A program made the position numbers and the translations under genes. Below are positions 36,793 to 49,600 of a stretch of DNA of 64,000 nucleotides, one piece after another; the first letter of the stretch is position 1, and each line of letters begins with the position of its first letter. Origin of the DNA: Heracleum sosnowskyi (lineage: Eukaryota > Streptophyta > Magnoliopsida > Apiales > Apiaceae); the NCBI GenBank assembly GCA_030848705.1, contig JAUIZM010000025.1, positions 372,001 to 436,000 of the forward strand, given 5' to 3'. The notes under the pieces are model-generated. The model was not told where the DNA came from, did no database searches, and saw nothing but the letters and a program-made list of their open reading frames with translations.

Positions 36793-37464
36793 ATGTAATC
36801 GGGCGTCCCCTGGTATCTGCTCCGATTCAGGCACGGACAGCTCCAAATGAAGTTTTCTGTAATTCTATAAACCCATAGGGTCAAACTACGAGAAAATATC
36901 CACAAAATGGCCTGCTTCAATTTTTCCCCATTTTCCTTGTATAGCTCCCTTTAGAGGTAAACGTAATCGGGCGTCCCCTGGTATCTGCTTCGATTCAGGC
37001 ACGGACAGCTTCAAATGAAGTTTTCTGCAATTCTATAAACCCATAGGGTCAAACTACGAGAAAATATACACAAAATGGCCCGCTTCAATTTTTCCCCATT
37101 TTCCTTGTATAGCTCCCTTTAGAGGTAAACGTAATCGGGCGTCCCCTGGTATCTGCTCCGATTCAGGCACGGACAGCTCCAAATGAAGTGTTCTGTAATT
37201 CTATAAACCCATAGGGTCAAACTACGAGAAAATATCCACAAAATGGCATGCTTCAATTTTTCCCCATTTTCCTTGTATAGCTCCCTTTAGAGGTAAACGT
37301 AATCGGGCGTCCCCTGGTATCTGCTCCGATTCAGGCACGGACAGCTCCAAATGAAGTTTTCTGTAATTCTATAAACCCATAGGGTCAAACTATGAGAAAA
37401 TATTCACAAAATGGCCCGCTTCAATTTTTCCCCATTTTCCTTGTATAGCTCCCTTTAGAGGTAA

Positions 37465-37630
37465 ACGTAATCGGGCGTCCCCTGGTATCTGCTCCGATTC
37501 AGGCACGGATAGCTCCAAATGAAGTTTTCTGTAATTCTATAAACATAGGGTCAAACTACGAGAAAATATCCACAAAATGGCCTGCTTCAATTTTTCCCCA
37601 TTTTCCATGTATAGCTCCCTTTATAGGTAA
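37465..37630 (+). repeat. 166-bp E-type monomer (ATAAACATAGGG)
   Basis: Two C residues are missing from AAACCCATAGG near 37544. The monomer also has GGATAGCTCC. Private to unit 15. Confidence 0.92.
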
Positions 37631-38302
37631 ACGTAATCGGGCGTCCCCTGGTATCTGCTCCGATTCAGGCACGGACAGCTCCAAATGAAGTTTTCTGTAA
37701 TTCTATAAACCCATAGGGTCAAACTACGAGAAAATATCCACAAAATGGCCTGCTTCAATTTTTCCCCATTTTCCATGTATAGCTCCCTTTATAGGTAAAC
37801 GTAATCGGGCGTCCCCTGGTATCTGCTCCGATTCAGGCACGGACAGCTCCAAATGAAGTTTTCTGCAATTCTATAAACCCCTAGGGTCAAACTACGAGAA
37901 AATATCCACAAAATGGCCCGCTTCAATTTTTCCCCATTTTCCTTGTATAGCTCCCTTTAGAGGTAAACGTAATCGGGCGTCCCCTGGTATCTGCTCCGAT
38001 TCAGGCACGGACAGCTCCAAATGAAGTTTTCTGTAATTCTATAAACCCATAGGGTAAAACTACGAGAAAATATCCACAAAATGGCCCGCTTCAATTTTTC
38101 CCCATTTTCCTTGTATAGCTCCCTTTAGAGGTAAACGTAATCGGGCGTCCCCTGGTATCTGCTCCGATTCAGGCACGGACAGCTCCAAATGAAGTTTTCT
38201 GTAATTCTATAAACCCATAGGGTCAAACTACGAGAAAATATCCACAAAATGGCCCGTTTCAATTTTTCCCCATTTTCCTTGTATAGCTCCCTTTAGAGGT
38301 AA

Positions 38303-38375
38303 ACGTAATCGGGCGTCCCCTGGTATCTATTTCAATTTTTCCCCATTTTCCTTGTATAGCTCCCTTTATAGGTAA
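38303..38375 (+). repeat. Truncated monomer T15 (73 bp, junction variant)
   Basis: Same deletion, but the junction reads TATCTATTTC (g27a). Late-type 3' end. The next T is 17,041 bp away. Confidence 0.95.
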
Positions 38376-39215
38376 ATGTAATCGGGCGTCCCCTGGTATC
38401 TGCTCCGATTCAGGCACGGACAGCTCCAAATGAAGTTTTCTGTAATTCTATAAACCCATAGGGTCAAACTACGAGAAAATATCCACAAAATGGCCTGCTT
38501 CAATTTTTCCCCATTTTCCTTGTATAGCTCCCTTTAGAGGTAAACGTAATCGGGCGTCCCCTGGTATCTGCTTCGATTCAGGCACGGACAGCTTCAAATG
38601 AAGTTTTCTGCAATTCTATAAACCCATAGGGTCAAACTACGAGAAAATATACACAAAATGGCCCGCTTCAATTTTTCCCCATTTTCCTTGTATAGCTCCC
38701 TTTAGAGGTAAACGTAATCGGGCGTCCCCTGGTATCTGCTCCGATTCAGGCACGGACAGCTCCAAATGAAGTGTTCTGTAATTCTATAAACCCATAGGGT
38801 CAAACTACGAGAAAATATCCACAAAATGGCATGCTTCAATTTTTCCCCATTTTCCTTGTATAGCTCCCTTTAGAGGTAAACGTAATCGGGCGTCCCCTGG
38901 TATCTGCTCCGATTCAGGCACGGACAGCTCCAAATGAAGTTTTCTGTAATTCTATAAACCCATAGGGTCAAACTACGAGAAAATATTCACAAAATGGCCC
39001 GCTTCAATTTTTCCCCATTTTCCTTGTATAGCTCCCTTTAGAGGTAAACGTAATCGGGCGTCCCCTGGTATCTGCTCCGATTCAGGCACGGACAGCTCCA
39101 AATGAAGTTTTCTGTAATTCTATAAACCCATAGGGTCAAACTATGAGAAAATATCCACAAAATGGCCCGCTTCAATTTTTCCCCATTTTCCTTGTATAGC
39201 TCCCTTTAGAGGTAA

Positions 39216-42200
39216 ACGTAATCGGGCGTCCCCTGGTATCTGCTCCGATTCAGTCACAGAGAGCTCCAAATGAAGTTTTCTGCAATTCTATAAACCCCTA
39301 GGGTCAAACTACGAGAAAATATCCACAAAATGGCCCGCTTCAATTTTTCCCCATTTTCCTTGTATAGCTCCCTTTAGAGGTAAACGTAATCGGGCGTCCC
39401 CTGGTATCTGCTCCGATTCAGGCACGTACAGCTCCAAATGAAGTTTTCTGTAATTCTATAAACCCCTAGGGTCAAACTACGAGAAAATATCCACAAAATG
39501 GCCCGCTTCAATTTTTCCCCATTTTCCTTGTATAGCTCCCTTTAGAGGTAAACGTAATCGGGCGTCCCCTGGTATCTGCACCGATTCTGGCACTGACAAC
39601 TCCAAATGAAGTTTTCTGTAATTCTATAAACCCATAGGGTCAAACTACGAGAAAATATCCACAAAATGGCCCGCTTCAATTTTTCCCCATTTTCCTTGTA
39701 TAGCTCCCTTTAGAGGTAAACGTAATCGGGCGTCCCCTGGTATCTGCTCCGATTCAGGCACGGACAACTCCAAATGAAGTTTTCTGTAATTCTATAAACC
39801 CATAGGGTCAAACTACGAGAAAATATCCACAAAATGGCCTGCTTCAATTTTTCCCCATTTTCCTTGTATAGCTCCCTTTAGAGGTAAACGTAATCGGGCG
39901 TCCCCTGGTATCTGCTCCGATTCAGGCACGGACAGCTCCAAATGAAGTTTTCTGTAATTCTATAAACCCATAGGGTCAAACTACGAGAAAATATCCACAA
40001 AATGGCATGCTTCAATTTTTCCCCATTTTCCTTGTATAGCTCCCTTTAGAGGTAAACGTAATCGGGCGTCCCCTGGTATCTGCTCCGATTCAGGCACGGA
40101 CAGCTCCGAATGAAGTTTTCTGTAATTCTATAAACCCATAGGGTCAAACTATGAGAAAATATTCACAAAATGGCCCGCTTCAATTTTTCCCCATTTTCCT
40201 TGTATAGCTCCCTTTAGAGGTAAACGTAATCGGGCGTCCCCTGGTATCTGCACCGATTCTGGCACGGACAACTCCAAATGAAGTTTTCTGTAATTCTATA
40301 AACCCATAGGGTCAAACTACGAGAAAATATCCACAAAATGGCCTGCTTCAATTTTTCCCCATTTTCCTTGTATAGCTCCCTTTAGAGGTAAACGTAATCG
40401 GGCGTCCCCTGGTATCTGCTCCGATTCAGGCACGTACAGCTCCAAATGAAGTTTTCTGTAATTCTATAAACCCATAGGGTCAAACTACGAGAAAATATCC
40501 ACAAAATGGCCCGCTTCAATTTTTCCCCATTTTCCTTGTATAGCTCCCTTTAGAGGTAAACGTAATCGGGCGTCCCCTGGTATCTGCACCGATTCTGGCA
40601 CTGACAACTCCAAATGAAGTTTTCTGTAATTCTATAAACCCATAGGGTCAAACTACGAGAAAATATTCACAAAATGGCCCGCTTCAATTTTTCCCCATTT
40701 TCCTTGTATAGCTCCCTTTAGAGGTAAACGTAATCGGGCGTCCCCTGGTATCTGCTCCGATTCAGGCACGGACAGCTCCAAATGAAGTTTTCTGTAATTC
40801 TATAAACCCATAGGGTCAAACTATGAGAAAATATCCACAAAATGGCCCGCTTCAATTTTTCCCCATTTTCCTTGTATAGCTCCCTTTAGAGGTAAACGTA
40901 ATCGGGCGTCCCCTGGTATCTGCTCCGATTCAGTCACAGAGAGCTCCAAATGAAGTTTTCTGCAATTCTATAAACCCCTAGGGTCAAACTACGAGAAAAT
41001 ATCCACAAAATGGCCCGCTTCAATTTTTCCCCATTTTCCTTGTATAGCTCCCTTTAGAGGTAAACGTAATCGGGCGTCCCCTGGTATCTGCTCCGATTCA
41101 GGCACGTACAGCTCCAAATGAAGTTTTCTATAATTCTATAAACCCCTAGGGTCAAACTACGAGAAAATATCCACAAAATGGCCCGCTTCAATTTTTCCCC
41201 ATTTTCCTTGTATAGCTCCCTTTAGAGGTAAACGTAATCGGGCGTCCCCTGGTATCTGCACCGATTCTGGCACTGACAACTCCAAATGAAGTTTTCTGTA
41301 ATTCTATAAACCCATAGGGTCAAACTACGAGAAAATATCCACAAAATGGCCCGCTTCAATTTTTCCCCATTTTCCTTGTATAGCTCCCTTTAGAGGTAAA
41401 CGTAATCGGGCGTCCCCTGGTATCTGCTCCGATTCAGGCACGGACAACTCCAAATGAAGTTTTCTGTAATTCTATAAACCCATAGGGTCAAACTACGAGA
41501 AAATATCCACAAAATGGCCTGCTTCAATTTTTCCCCATTTTCCTTGTATAGCTCCCTTTAGAGGTAAACGTAATCGGGCGTCCCCTGGTATCTGCTCCGA
41601 TTCAGGCACGGACAGCTCCAAATGAAGTTTTCTGTAATTCTATAAACCCATAGGGTCAAACTACGAGAAAATATCCACAAAATGGCATGCTTCAATTTTT
41701 CCCCATTTTCCTTGTATAGCTCCCTTTAGAGGTAAACGTAATCGGGCGTCCCCTGGTATCTGCTCCGATTCAGGCACGGACAGCTCCGAATGAAGTTTTC
41801 TGTAATTCTATAAACCCATAGGGTCAAACTATGAGAAAATATTCACAAAATGGCCCGCTTCAATTTTTCCCCATTTTCCTTGTATAGCTCCCTTTAGAGG
41901 TAAACGTAATCGGGCGTCCCCTGGTATCTGCACCGATTCTGGCACGGACAACTCCAAATGAAGTTTTCTGTAATTCTATAAACCCATAGGGTCAAACTAC
42001 GAGAAAATATCCACAAAATGGCCTGCTTCAATTTTTCCCCATTTTCCTTGTATAGCTCCCTTTAGAGGTAAACGTAATCGGGCGTCCCCTGGTATCTGCT
42101 CCGATTCAGGCACGTACAGCTCCAAATGAAGTTTTCTGTAATTCTATAAACCCATAGGGTCAAACTACGAGAAAATATCCACAAAATGGCCCGCTTCAAT

Positions 42201-45200
42201 TTTTCCCCATTTTCCTTGTATAGCTCCCTTTAGAGGTAAACGTAATCGGGCGTCCCCTGGTATCTGCACCGATTCTGGCACGGACAACTCCAAATGAAGT
42301 TTTCTGTAATTCTATAAACCCATAGGGTCAAACTACGAGAAAATATCCACAAAATGGCCTGCTTCAATTTTTCCCCATTTTCCTTGTATAGCTCCCTTTA
42401 GAGGTAAACGTAATCGGGCGTCCCCTGGTATCTGCTCCGATTCAGGCACGTACAGCTCCAAATGAAGTTTTCTGTAATTCTATAAACCCATAGGGTCAAA
42501 CTACGAGAAAATATCCACAAAATGGCCCGCTTCAATTTTTCCCCATTTTCCTTGTATAGCTCCCTTTAGAGGTAAACGTAATCGGGCGTCCCCTGGTATC
42601 TGCACCGATTCTGGCACGGACAACTCCAAATGAAGTTTTCTGTAATTCTATAAACCCATAGGGTCAAACTACGAGAAAATATCCACAAAATGGCCTGCTT
42701 CAATTTTTCCCCATTTTCCTTGTATAGCTCCCTTTAGAGGTAAACGTAATCGGGCGTCCCCTGGTATCTGCTCCGATTCAGGCACGTACAGCTCCAAATG
42801 AAGTTTTCTGTAATTCTATAAACCCATAGGGTCAAACTATGAGAAAATATCCACAAAATGGCCCGCTTCAATTTTTCCCCATTTTCCTTGTATAGCTCCC
42901 TTTAGAGGTAAACGTAATCGGGCGTCCCCTGGTATCTGCTCCGATTCAGTCACAGAGAGCTCCAAATGAAGTTTTCTGCAATTCTATAAACCCCTAGGGT
43001 CAAACTACGAGAAAATATCCACAAAATGGCCCGCTTCAATTTTTCCCCATTTTCCTTGTATAGCTCCCTTTAGAGGTAAACGTAATCGGGCGTCCCCTGG
43101 TATCTGCTCCGATTCAGGCACGTACAGCTCCAAATGAAGTTTTCTATAATTCTATAAACCCCTAGGGTCAAACTACGAGAAAATATCCACAAAATGGCCC
43201 GCTTCAATTTTTCCCCATTTTCCTTGTATAGCTCCCTTTAGAGGTAAACGTAATCGGGCGTCCCCTGGTATCTGCACCGATTCTGGCACTGACAACTCCA
43301 AATGAAGTTTTCTGTAATTCTATAAACCCATAGGGTCAAACTACGAGAAAATATCCACAAAATGGCCCGCTTCAATTTTTCCCCATTTTCCTTGTATAGC
43401 TCCCTTTAGAGGTAAACGTAATCGGGCGTCCCCTGGTATCTGCTCCGATTCAGGCACGGACAACTCCAAATGAAGTTTTCTGTAATTCTATAAACCCATA
43501 GGGTCAAACTACGAGAAAATATCCACAAAATGGCCTGCTTCAATTTTTCCCCATTTTCCTTGTATAGCTCCCTTTAGAGGTAAACGTAATCGGGCGTCCC
43601 CTGGTATCTGCTCCGATTCAGGCACGGACAGCTCCAAATGAAGTTTTCTGTAATTCTATAAACCCATAGGGTCAAACTACGAGAAAATATCCACAAAATG
43701 GCATGCTTCAATTTTTCCCCATTTTCCTTGTATAGCTCCCTTTAGAGGTAAACGTAATCGGGCGTCCCCTGGTATCTGCTCCGATTCAGGCACGGACAGC
43801 TCCGAATGAAGTTTTCTGTAATTCTATAAACCCATAGGGTCAAACTATGAGAAAATATTCACAAAATGGCCCGCTTCAATTTTTCCCCATTTTCCTTGTA
43901 TAGCTCCCTTTAGAGGTAAACGTAATCGGGCGTCCCCTGGTATCTGCACCGATTCTGGCACGGACAACTCCAAATGAAGTTTTCTGTAATTCTATAAACC
44001 CATAGGGTCAAACTACGAGAAAATATCCACAAAATGGCCTGCTTCAATTTTTCCCCATTTTCCTTGTATAGCTCCCTTTAGAGGTAAACGTAATCGGGCG
44101 TCCCCTGGTATCTGCTCCGATTCAGGCACGTACAGCTCCAAATGAAGTTTTCTGTAATTCTATAAACCCATAGGGTCAAACTACGAGAAAATATCCACAA
44201 AATGGCCCGCTTCAATTTTTCCCCATTTTCCTTGTATAGCTCCCTTTAGAGGTAAACGTAATCGGGCGTCCCCTGGTATCTGCACCGATTCTGGCACGGA
44301 CAACTCCAAATGAAGTTTTCTGTAATTCTATAAACCCATAGGGTCAAACTACGAGAAAATATCCACAAAATGGCCTGCTTCAATTTTTCCCCATTTTCCT
44401 TGTATAGCTCCCTTTAGAGGTAAACGTAATCGGGCGTCCCCTGGTATCTGCTCCGATTCAGGCACGTACAGCTCCAAATGAAGTTTTCTGTAATTCTATA
44501 AACCCATAGGGTCAAACTACGAGAAAATATCCACAAAATGGCCCGCTTCAATTTTTCCCCATTTTCCTTGTATAGCTCCCTTTAGAGGTAAACGTAATCG
44601 GGCGTCCCCTGGTATCTGCACCGATTCTGGCACTGACAACTCCAAATGAAGTTTTCTGTAATTCTATAAACCTATAGGGTCAAACTACGAGAAAATATCC
44701 ACAAAATGGCCTGCTTCAATTTTTCCCCATTTTCCTTGTATAGCTCCCTTTAGAGGTAAACGTAATCGGGCGTCCCCTGGTATCTGCTCCGATTCAGGCA
44801 CGGACAGCTCCAAATGAAGTTTTCTGTAATTCTATAAACCCATAGGGTCAAACTACGAGAAAATATTCACAAAATGGCCCGCTTCAATTTTTCCCCATTT
44901 TCCTTGTATAGCTCCCTTTAGAGGTAAACGTAATCGGGCGTCCCCTGGTATCTGCTCCGATTCAGGCACGGACAGCTCCAAATGAAGTTTTCTGTAATTC
45001 TATAAACCCATAGGGTCAAACTATGAGAAAATATCCACAAAATGGCCCGCTTCAATTTTTCCCCATTTTCCTTGTATAGCTCCCTTTAGAGGTAAACGTA
45101 ATCGGGCGTCCCCTGGTATCTGCTCCGATTCAGTCACAGAGAGCTCCAAATGAAGTTTTCTGCAATTCTATAAACCCCTAGGGTCAAACTACGAGAAAAT

Positions 45201-46607
45201 ATCCACAAAATGGCCCGCTTCAATTTTTCCCCATTTTCCTTGTATAGCTCCCTTTAGAGGTAAACGTAATCGGGCGTCCCCTGGTATCTGCTCCGATTCA
45301 GGCACGTACAGCTCCAAATGAAGTTTTCTGTAATTCTATAAACCCCTAGGGTCAAACTACGAGAAAATATCCACAAAATGGCCCGCTTCAATTTTTCCCC
45401 ATTTTCCTTGTATAGCTCCCTTTAGAGGTAAACGTAATCGGGCGTCCCCTGGTATCTGCACCGATTCTGGCACTGACAACTCCAAATGAAGTTTTTTGTA
45501 ATTCTATAAACCCATAGGGTCAAACTACGAGAAAATATCCACAAAATGGCCCGCTTCAATTTTTCCCCATTTTCCTTGTATAGCTCCCTTTAGAGGTAAA
45601 CGTAATCGGGCGTCCCCTGGTATCTGCTCCGATTCAGGCACGGACAACTCCAAATGAAGTTTTCTGTAATTCTATAAACCCATAGGGTCAAACTACGAGA
45701 AAATATCCACAAAATGGCCTGCTTCAATTTTTCCCCATTTTCCTTGTATAGCTCCCTTTAGAGGTAAACGTAATCGGGCGTCCCCTGGTATCTGCTCCGA
45801 TTCAGGCACGGACAGCTCCAAATGAAGTTTTCTGTAATTCTATAAACCCATAGGGTCAAACTACGAGAAAATATCCACAAAATGGCATGCTTCAATTTTT
45901 CCCCATTTTCCTTGTATAGCTCCCTTTAGAGGTAAACGTAATCGGGCGTCCCCTGGTATCTGCTCCGATTCAGGCACGGACAGCTCCGAATGAAGTTTTC
46001 TGTAATTCTATAAACCCATAGGGTCAAACTATGAGAAAATATTCACAAAATGGCCCGCTTCAATTTTTCCCCATTTTCCTTGTATAGCTCCCTTTAGAGG
46101 TAAACGTAATCGGGCGTCCCCTGGTATCTGCACCGATTCTGGCACGGACAACTCCAAATGAAGTTTTCTGTAATTCTATAAACCCATAGGGTCAAACTAC
46201 GAGAAAATATCCACAAAATGGCCTGCTTCAATTTTTCCCCATTTTCCTTGTATAGCTCCCTTTAGAGGTAAACGTAATCGGGCGTCCCCTGGTATCTGCT
46301 CCGATTCAGGCACGTACAGCTCCAAATGAAGTTTTCTGTAATTCTATAAACCCATAGGGTCAAACTACGAGAAAATATCCACAAAATGGCCCGCTTCAAT
46401 TTTTCCCCATTTTCCTTGTATAGCTCCCTTTAGAGGTAAACGTAATCGGGCGTCCCCTGGTATCTGCACCGATTCTGGCACTGACAACTCCAAATGAAGT
46501 TTTCTGTAATTCTATAAACCCATAGGGTCAAACTACGAGAAAATATCCACAAAATGGCCTGCTTCAATTTTTCCCCATTTTCCTTGTATAGCTCCCTTTA
46601 GAGGTAA
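39216..46607 (+). repeat. N-L-M...K-H-L higher-order repeat region
   Basis: N monomers (CAGTCACAGAGAG) lie at 39216, 40896, 42912 and 45096, spaced 1680, 2016 and 2184 bp (10, 12 and 13 monomers). Each is followed by L (CACGTACAG) with the F-like CCCTAGG and then M (CACTGACAAC), P with ACAACTCC, P with GCATGC tail, K, H, L. The units then end with variable numbers of H-L pairs, or M and D-like monomers, before the next N. The second and third N-L pairs share TTCTATAATT in L (41064 and 43080). The unit is not closed by a T. Confidence 0.85.
42072..42911 (+). repeat. Local 336-bp dimer expansion (L-H)
   Basis: Alternation L (42072), H (42240), L (42408), H (42576), L (42744) gives a 336-bp dimer repeat. 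A second run, H (43920), L (44088), H (44256), L (44424), lies one HOR further on. Elsewhere in this domain a single H-L step is found, so the dimer has been amplified within the larger unit. The last L differs by c97t (CTATGAG). Confidence 0.82.
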
Positions 46608-49600
46608 ACGTAATCGGGCGTCCCCTGGTATCTGCTCCGATTCAGGCACGGACAGCTCCAAATGAAGTTTTCTGTAATTCTATAAACCCATAGGGTCAAA
46701 CTACGAGAAAATATCCACAAAATGGCATGCTTCAATTTTTCCCCATTTTCCTTGTATAGCTCCCTTTAGAGGTAAACGTAATCGGGCGTCCCCTGGTATC
46801 TGCTCCGATTCAGGCACGGACAGCTCCGAATGAAGTTTTCTGTAATTCTATAAACCCATAGGGTCAAACTATGAGAAAATATTCACAAAATGGCCCGCTT
46901 CAATTTTTCCCCATTTTCCTTGTATAGCTCCCTTTAGAGGTAAACGTAATCGGGCGTCCCCTGGTATCTGCACCGATTCTGGCACGGACAACTCCAAATG
47001 AAGTTTTCTGTAATTCTATAAACCCATAGGGTCAAACTACGAGAAAATATCCACAAAATGGCCTGCTTCAATTTTTCCCCATTTTCCTTGTATAGCTCCC
47101 TTTAGAGGTAAACGTAATCGGGCGTCCCCTGGTATCTGCTCCGATTCAGGCACGGACAGCTCCAAATGAAGTGTTCTGTAATTCTATAAACCCATAGGGT
47201 CAAACTATGAGAAAATATTCACAAAATGGCCCGCTTCAATTTTTCCCCATTTTCCTTGTATAGCTCCCTTTAGAGGTAAACGTAATCGGGCGTCCCCTGG
47301 TATCTGCTCCGATTCAGGCACGGACAGCTCCAAATGAAGTTTTCTGTAATTCTATAAACCCATAGGGTCAAACTACGAGAAAATATCCACAAAATGGCCT
47401 GCTTCAATTTTTCCCCATTTTCCATGTATAGCTCCCTTTATAGGTAAACGTAATCGGGCGTCCCCTGGTATCTGCTCCGATTCAGTCACAGATAGCTCCA
47501 AATTAAGTTTTCTGCAATTCTATAAACCCCTAGGGTCAAACTACGAGAAAATATCCACAAAATGGCCCGCTTCAATTTTTCCCCATTTTCCTTGTATAGC
47601 TCCCTTTAGAGGTAAACGTAATCGGGCGTCCCCTGGTATCTGCTCCGATTCAGGCACGGACAGCTCCAAATGAAGTTTTCTGTAATTCTATAAACCCATA
47701 GGGTCAAACTACGAGAAAATATATACAAAATGGCCCGCTTCAATTTTTCCCCATTTTCCTTGTATAGCTCCCTTTAGAGGTAAACGTAATCGGGCGTCCC
47801 CTGGTATCTGCACCGATTCTGGCACGGACAACTCCAAATGAAGTTTTCTGTAATTCTATAAACCCATAGGGTCAAACTACGAGAAAATATCCACAAAATG
47901 GCCTGCTTCAATTTTTCCCCATTTTCCTTGTATAGCTCCCTTTAGAGGTAAACGTAATCGGGCGTCCCCTGGTATCTGCTCCGATTCAGGCACGGACAGC
48001 TCCAAATGAAGTTTTCTGTAATTCTATAAACCCATAGGGTCAAACTACGAGAAAATATCCACAAAATGGCATGCTTCAATTTTTCCCCATTTTCCTTGTA
48101 TAGCTCCCTTTAGAGGTAAACGTAATCGGGCGTCCCCTGGTATCTGCTCCGATTCAGGCACGGACAGCTCCGAATGAAGTTTTCTGTAATTCTATAAACC
48201 CATAGGGTCAAACTATGAGAAAATATTCACAAAATGGCCCGCTTCAATTTTTCCCCATTTTCCTTGTATAGCTCCCTTTAGAGGTAAACGTAATCGGGCG
48301 TCCCCTGGTATCTGCTCCGATTCAGGCACGGACAGCTCCAAATGAAGTTTTCTGTAATTCTATAAACCCATAGGGTCAAACTACGAGAAAATATCCACAA
48401 AATGGCCCGCTTCAATTTTTCCCCATTTTCCTTGTATAGCTCCCTTTAGAGGTAAACGTAATCGGGCGTCCCCTGGTATCTGCTCCGATTCAGGCACGGA
48501 CAGCTCCAAATGAAGTTTTCTGTAATTCTATAAACCCATAGGGTAAAACTACAAGAAAATATCCACAAAATGGCCCGCTTCAATTTTTCCCCATTTTCCT
48601 TGTATAGCTCCCTTTAGAGGTAAATGTAATCGGGCGTCCCCTGGTATCTGCTCCGATTCAGGCACGGACTGCTCCAAATGAAGTTTTCTGTAATTCTATA
48701 AACCCATAGGGTAAAACTACGAGAAAATATCCACAAAATGGCCCGCTTCAATTTTTCCCCATTTTCCTTGTATAGCTCCCTTTAGAGGTAAACGTAATCG
48801 GGCGTCCCCTGGTATCTGCTCCGATTCAGGCACGGACAGCTCCGAATGAAGTTTTCTGTAATTCTATAAACCCATAGGGTCAAACTATGAGAAAATATTC
48901 ACAAAATGGCCCGCTTCAATTTTTCCCCATTTTCCTTGTATAGCTCCCTTTAGAGGTAAACGTAATCGGGCGTCCCCTGGTATCTGCACCGATTCTGGCA
49001 CGGACAACTCCAAATGAAGTTTTCTGTAATTCTATAAACCCATAGGGTCAAACTACGAGAAAATATCCACAAAATGGCCTGCTTCAATTTTTCCCCATTT
49101 TCCTTGTATAGCTCCCTTTAGAGGTAAACGTAATCGGGCGTCCCCTGGTATCTGCTCCGATTCAGGCACGGACAGCTCCAAATGAAGTTTTCTGTAATTC
49201 TATAAACCCATAGGGTCAAACTACGAGAAAATATCCACAAAATGGCATGCTTCAATTTTTCCCCATTTTCCTTGTATAGCTCCCTTTAGAGGTAAACGTA
49301 ATCGGGCGTCCCCTGGTATCTGCTCCGATTCAGGCACGGACAGCTCCGAATGAAGTTTTCTGTAATTCTATAAACCCATAGGGTCAAACTATGAGAAAAT
49401 ATTCACAAAATGGCCCGCTTCAATTTTTCCCCATTTTCCTTGTATAGCTCCCTTTAGAGGTAAACGTAATCGGGCGTCCCCTGGTATCTGCACCGATTCT
49501 GGCACGGACAACTCCAAATGAAGTTTTCTGTAATTCTATAAACCCATAGGGTCAAACTACGAGAAAATATCCACAAAATGGCCTGCTTCAATTTTTCCCC

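Larger units (their letters stand above)
36793..38375 (+). repeat. Short HOR unit 15 (9 monomers + T, 1583 bp)
   Basis: Order: 1, A, B, D, E (2-bp deletion, ATAAACATAGGG), E, F, J, Z, T (38303). Apart from the 2-bp deletion it has the basic order of unit 12. Its T carries a private change at the junction (TATCTATTTC instead of TATCTGTTTC). It is the last T before a 17-kb T-free region. Confidence 0.89.
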
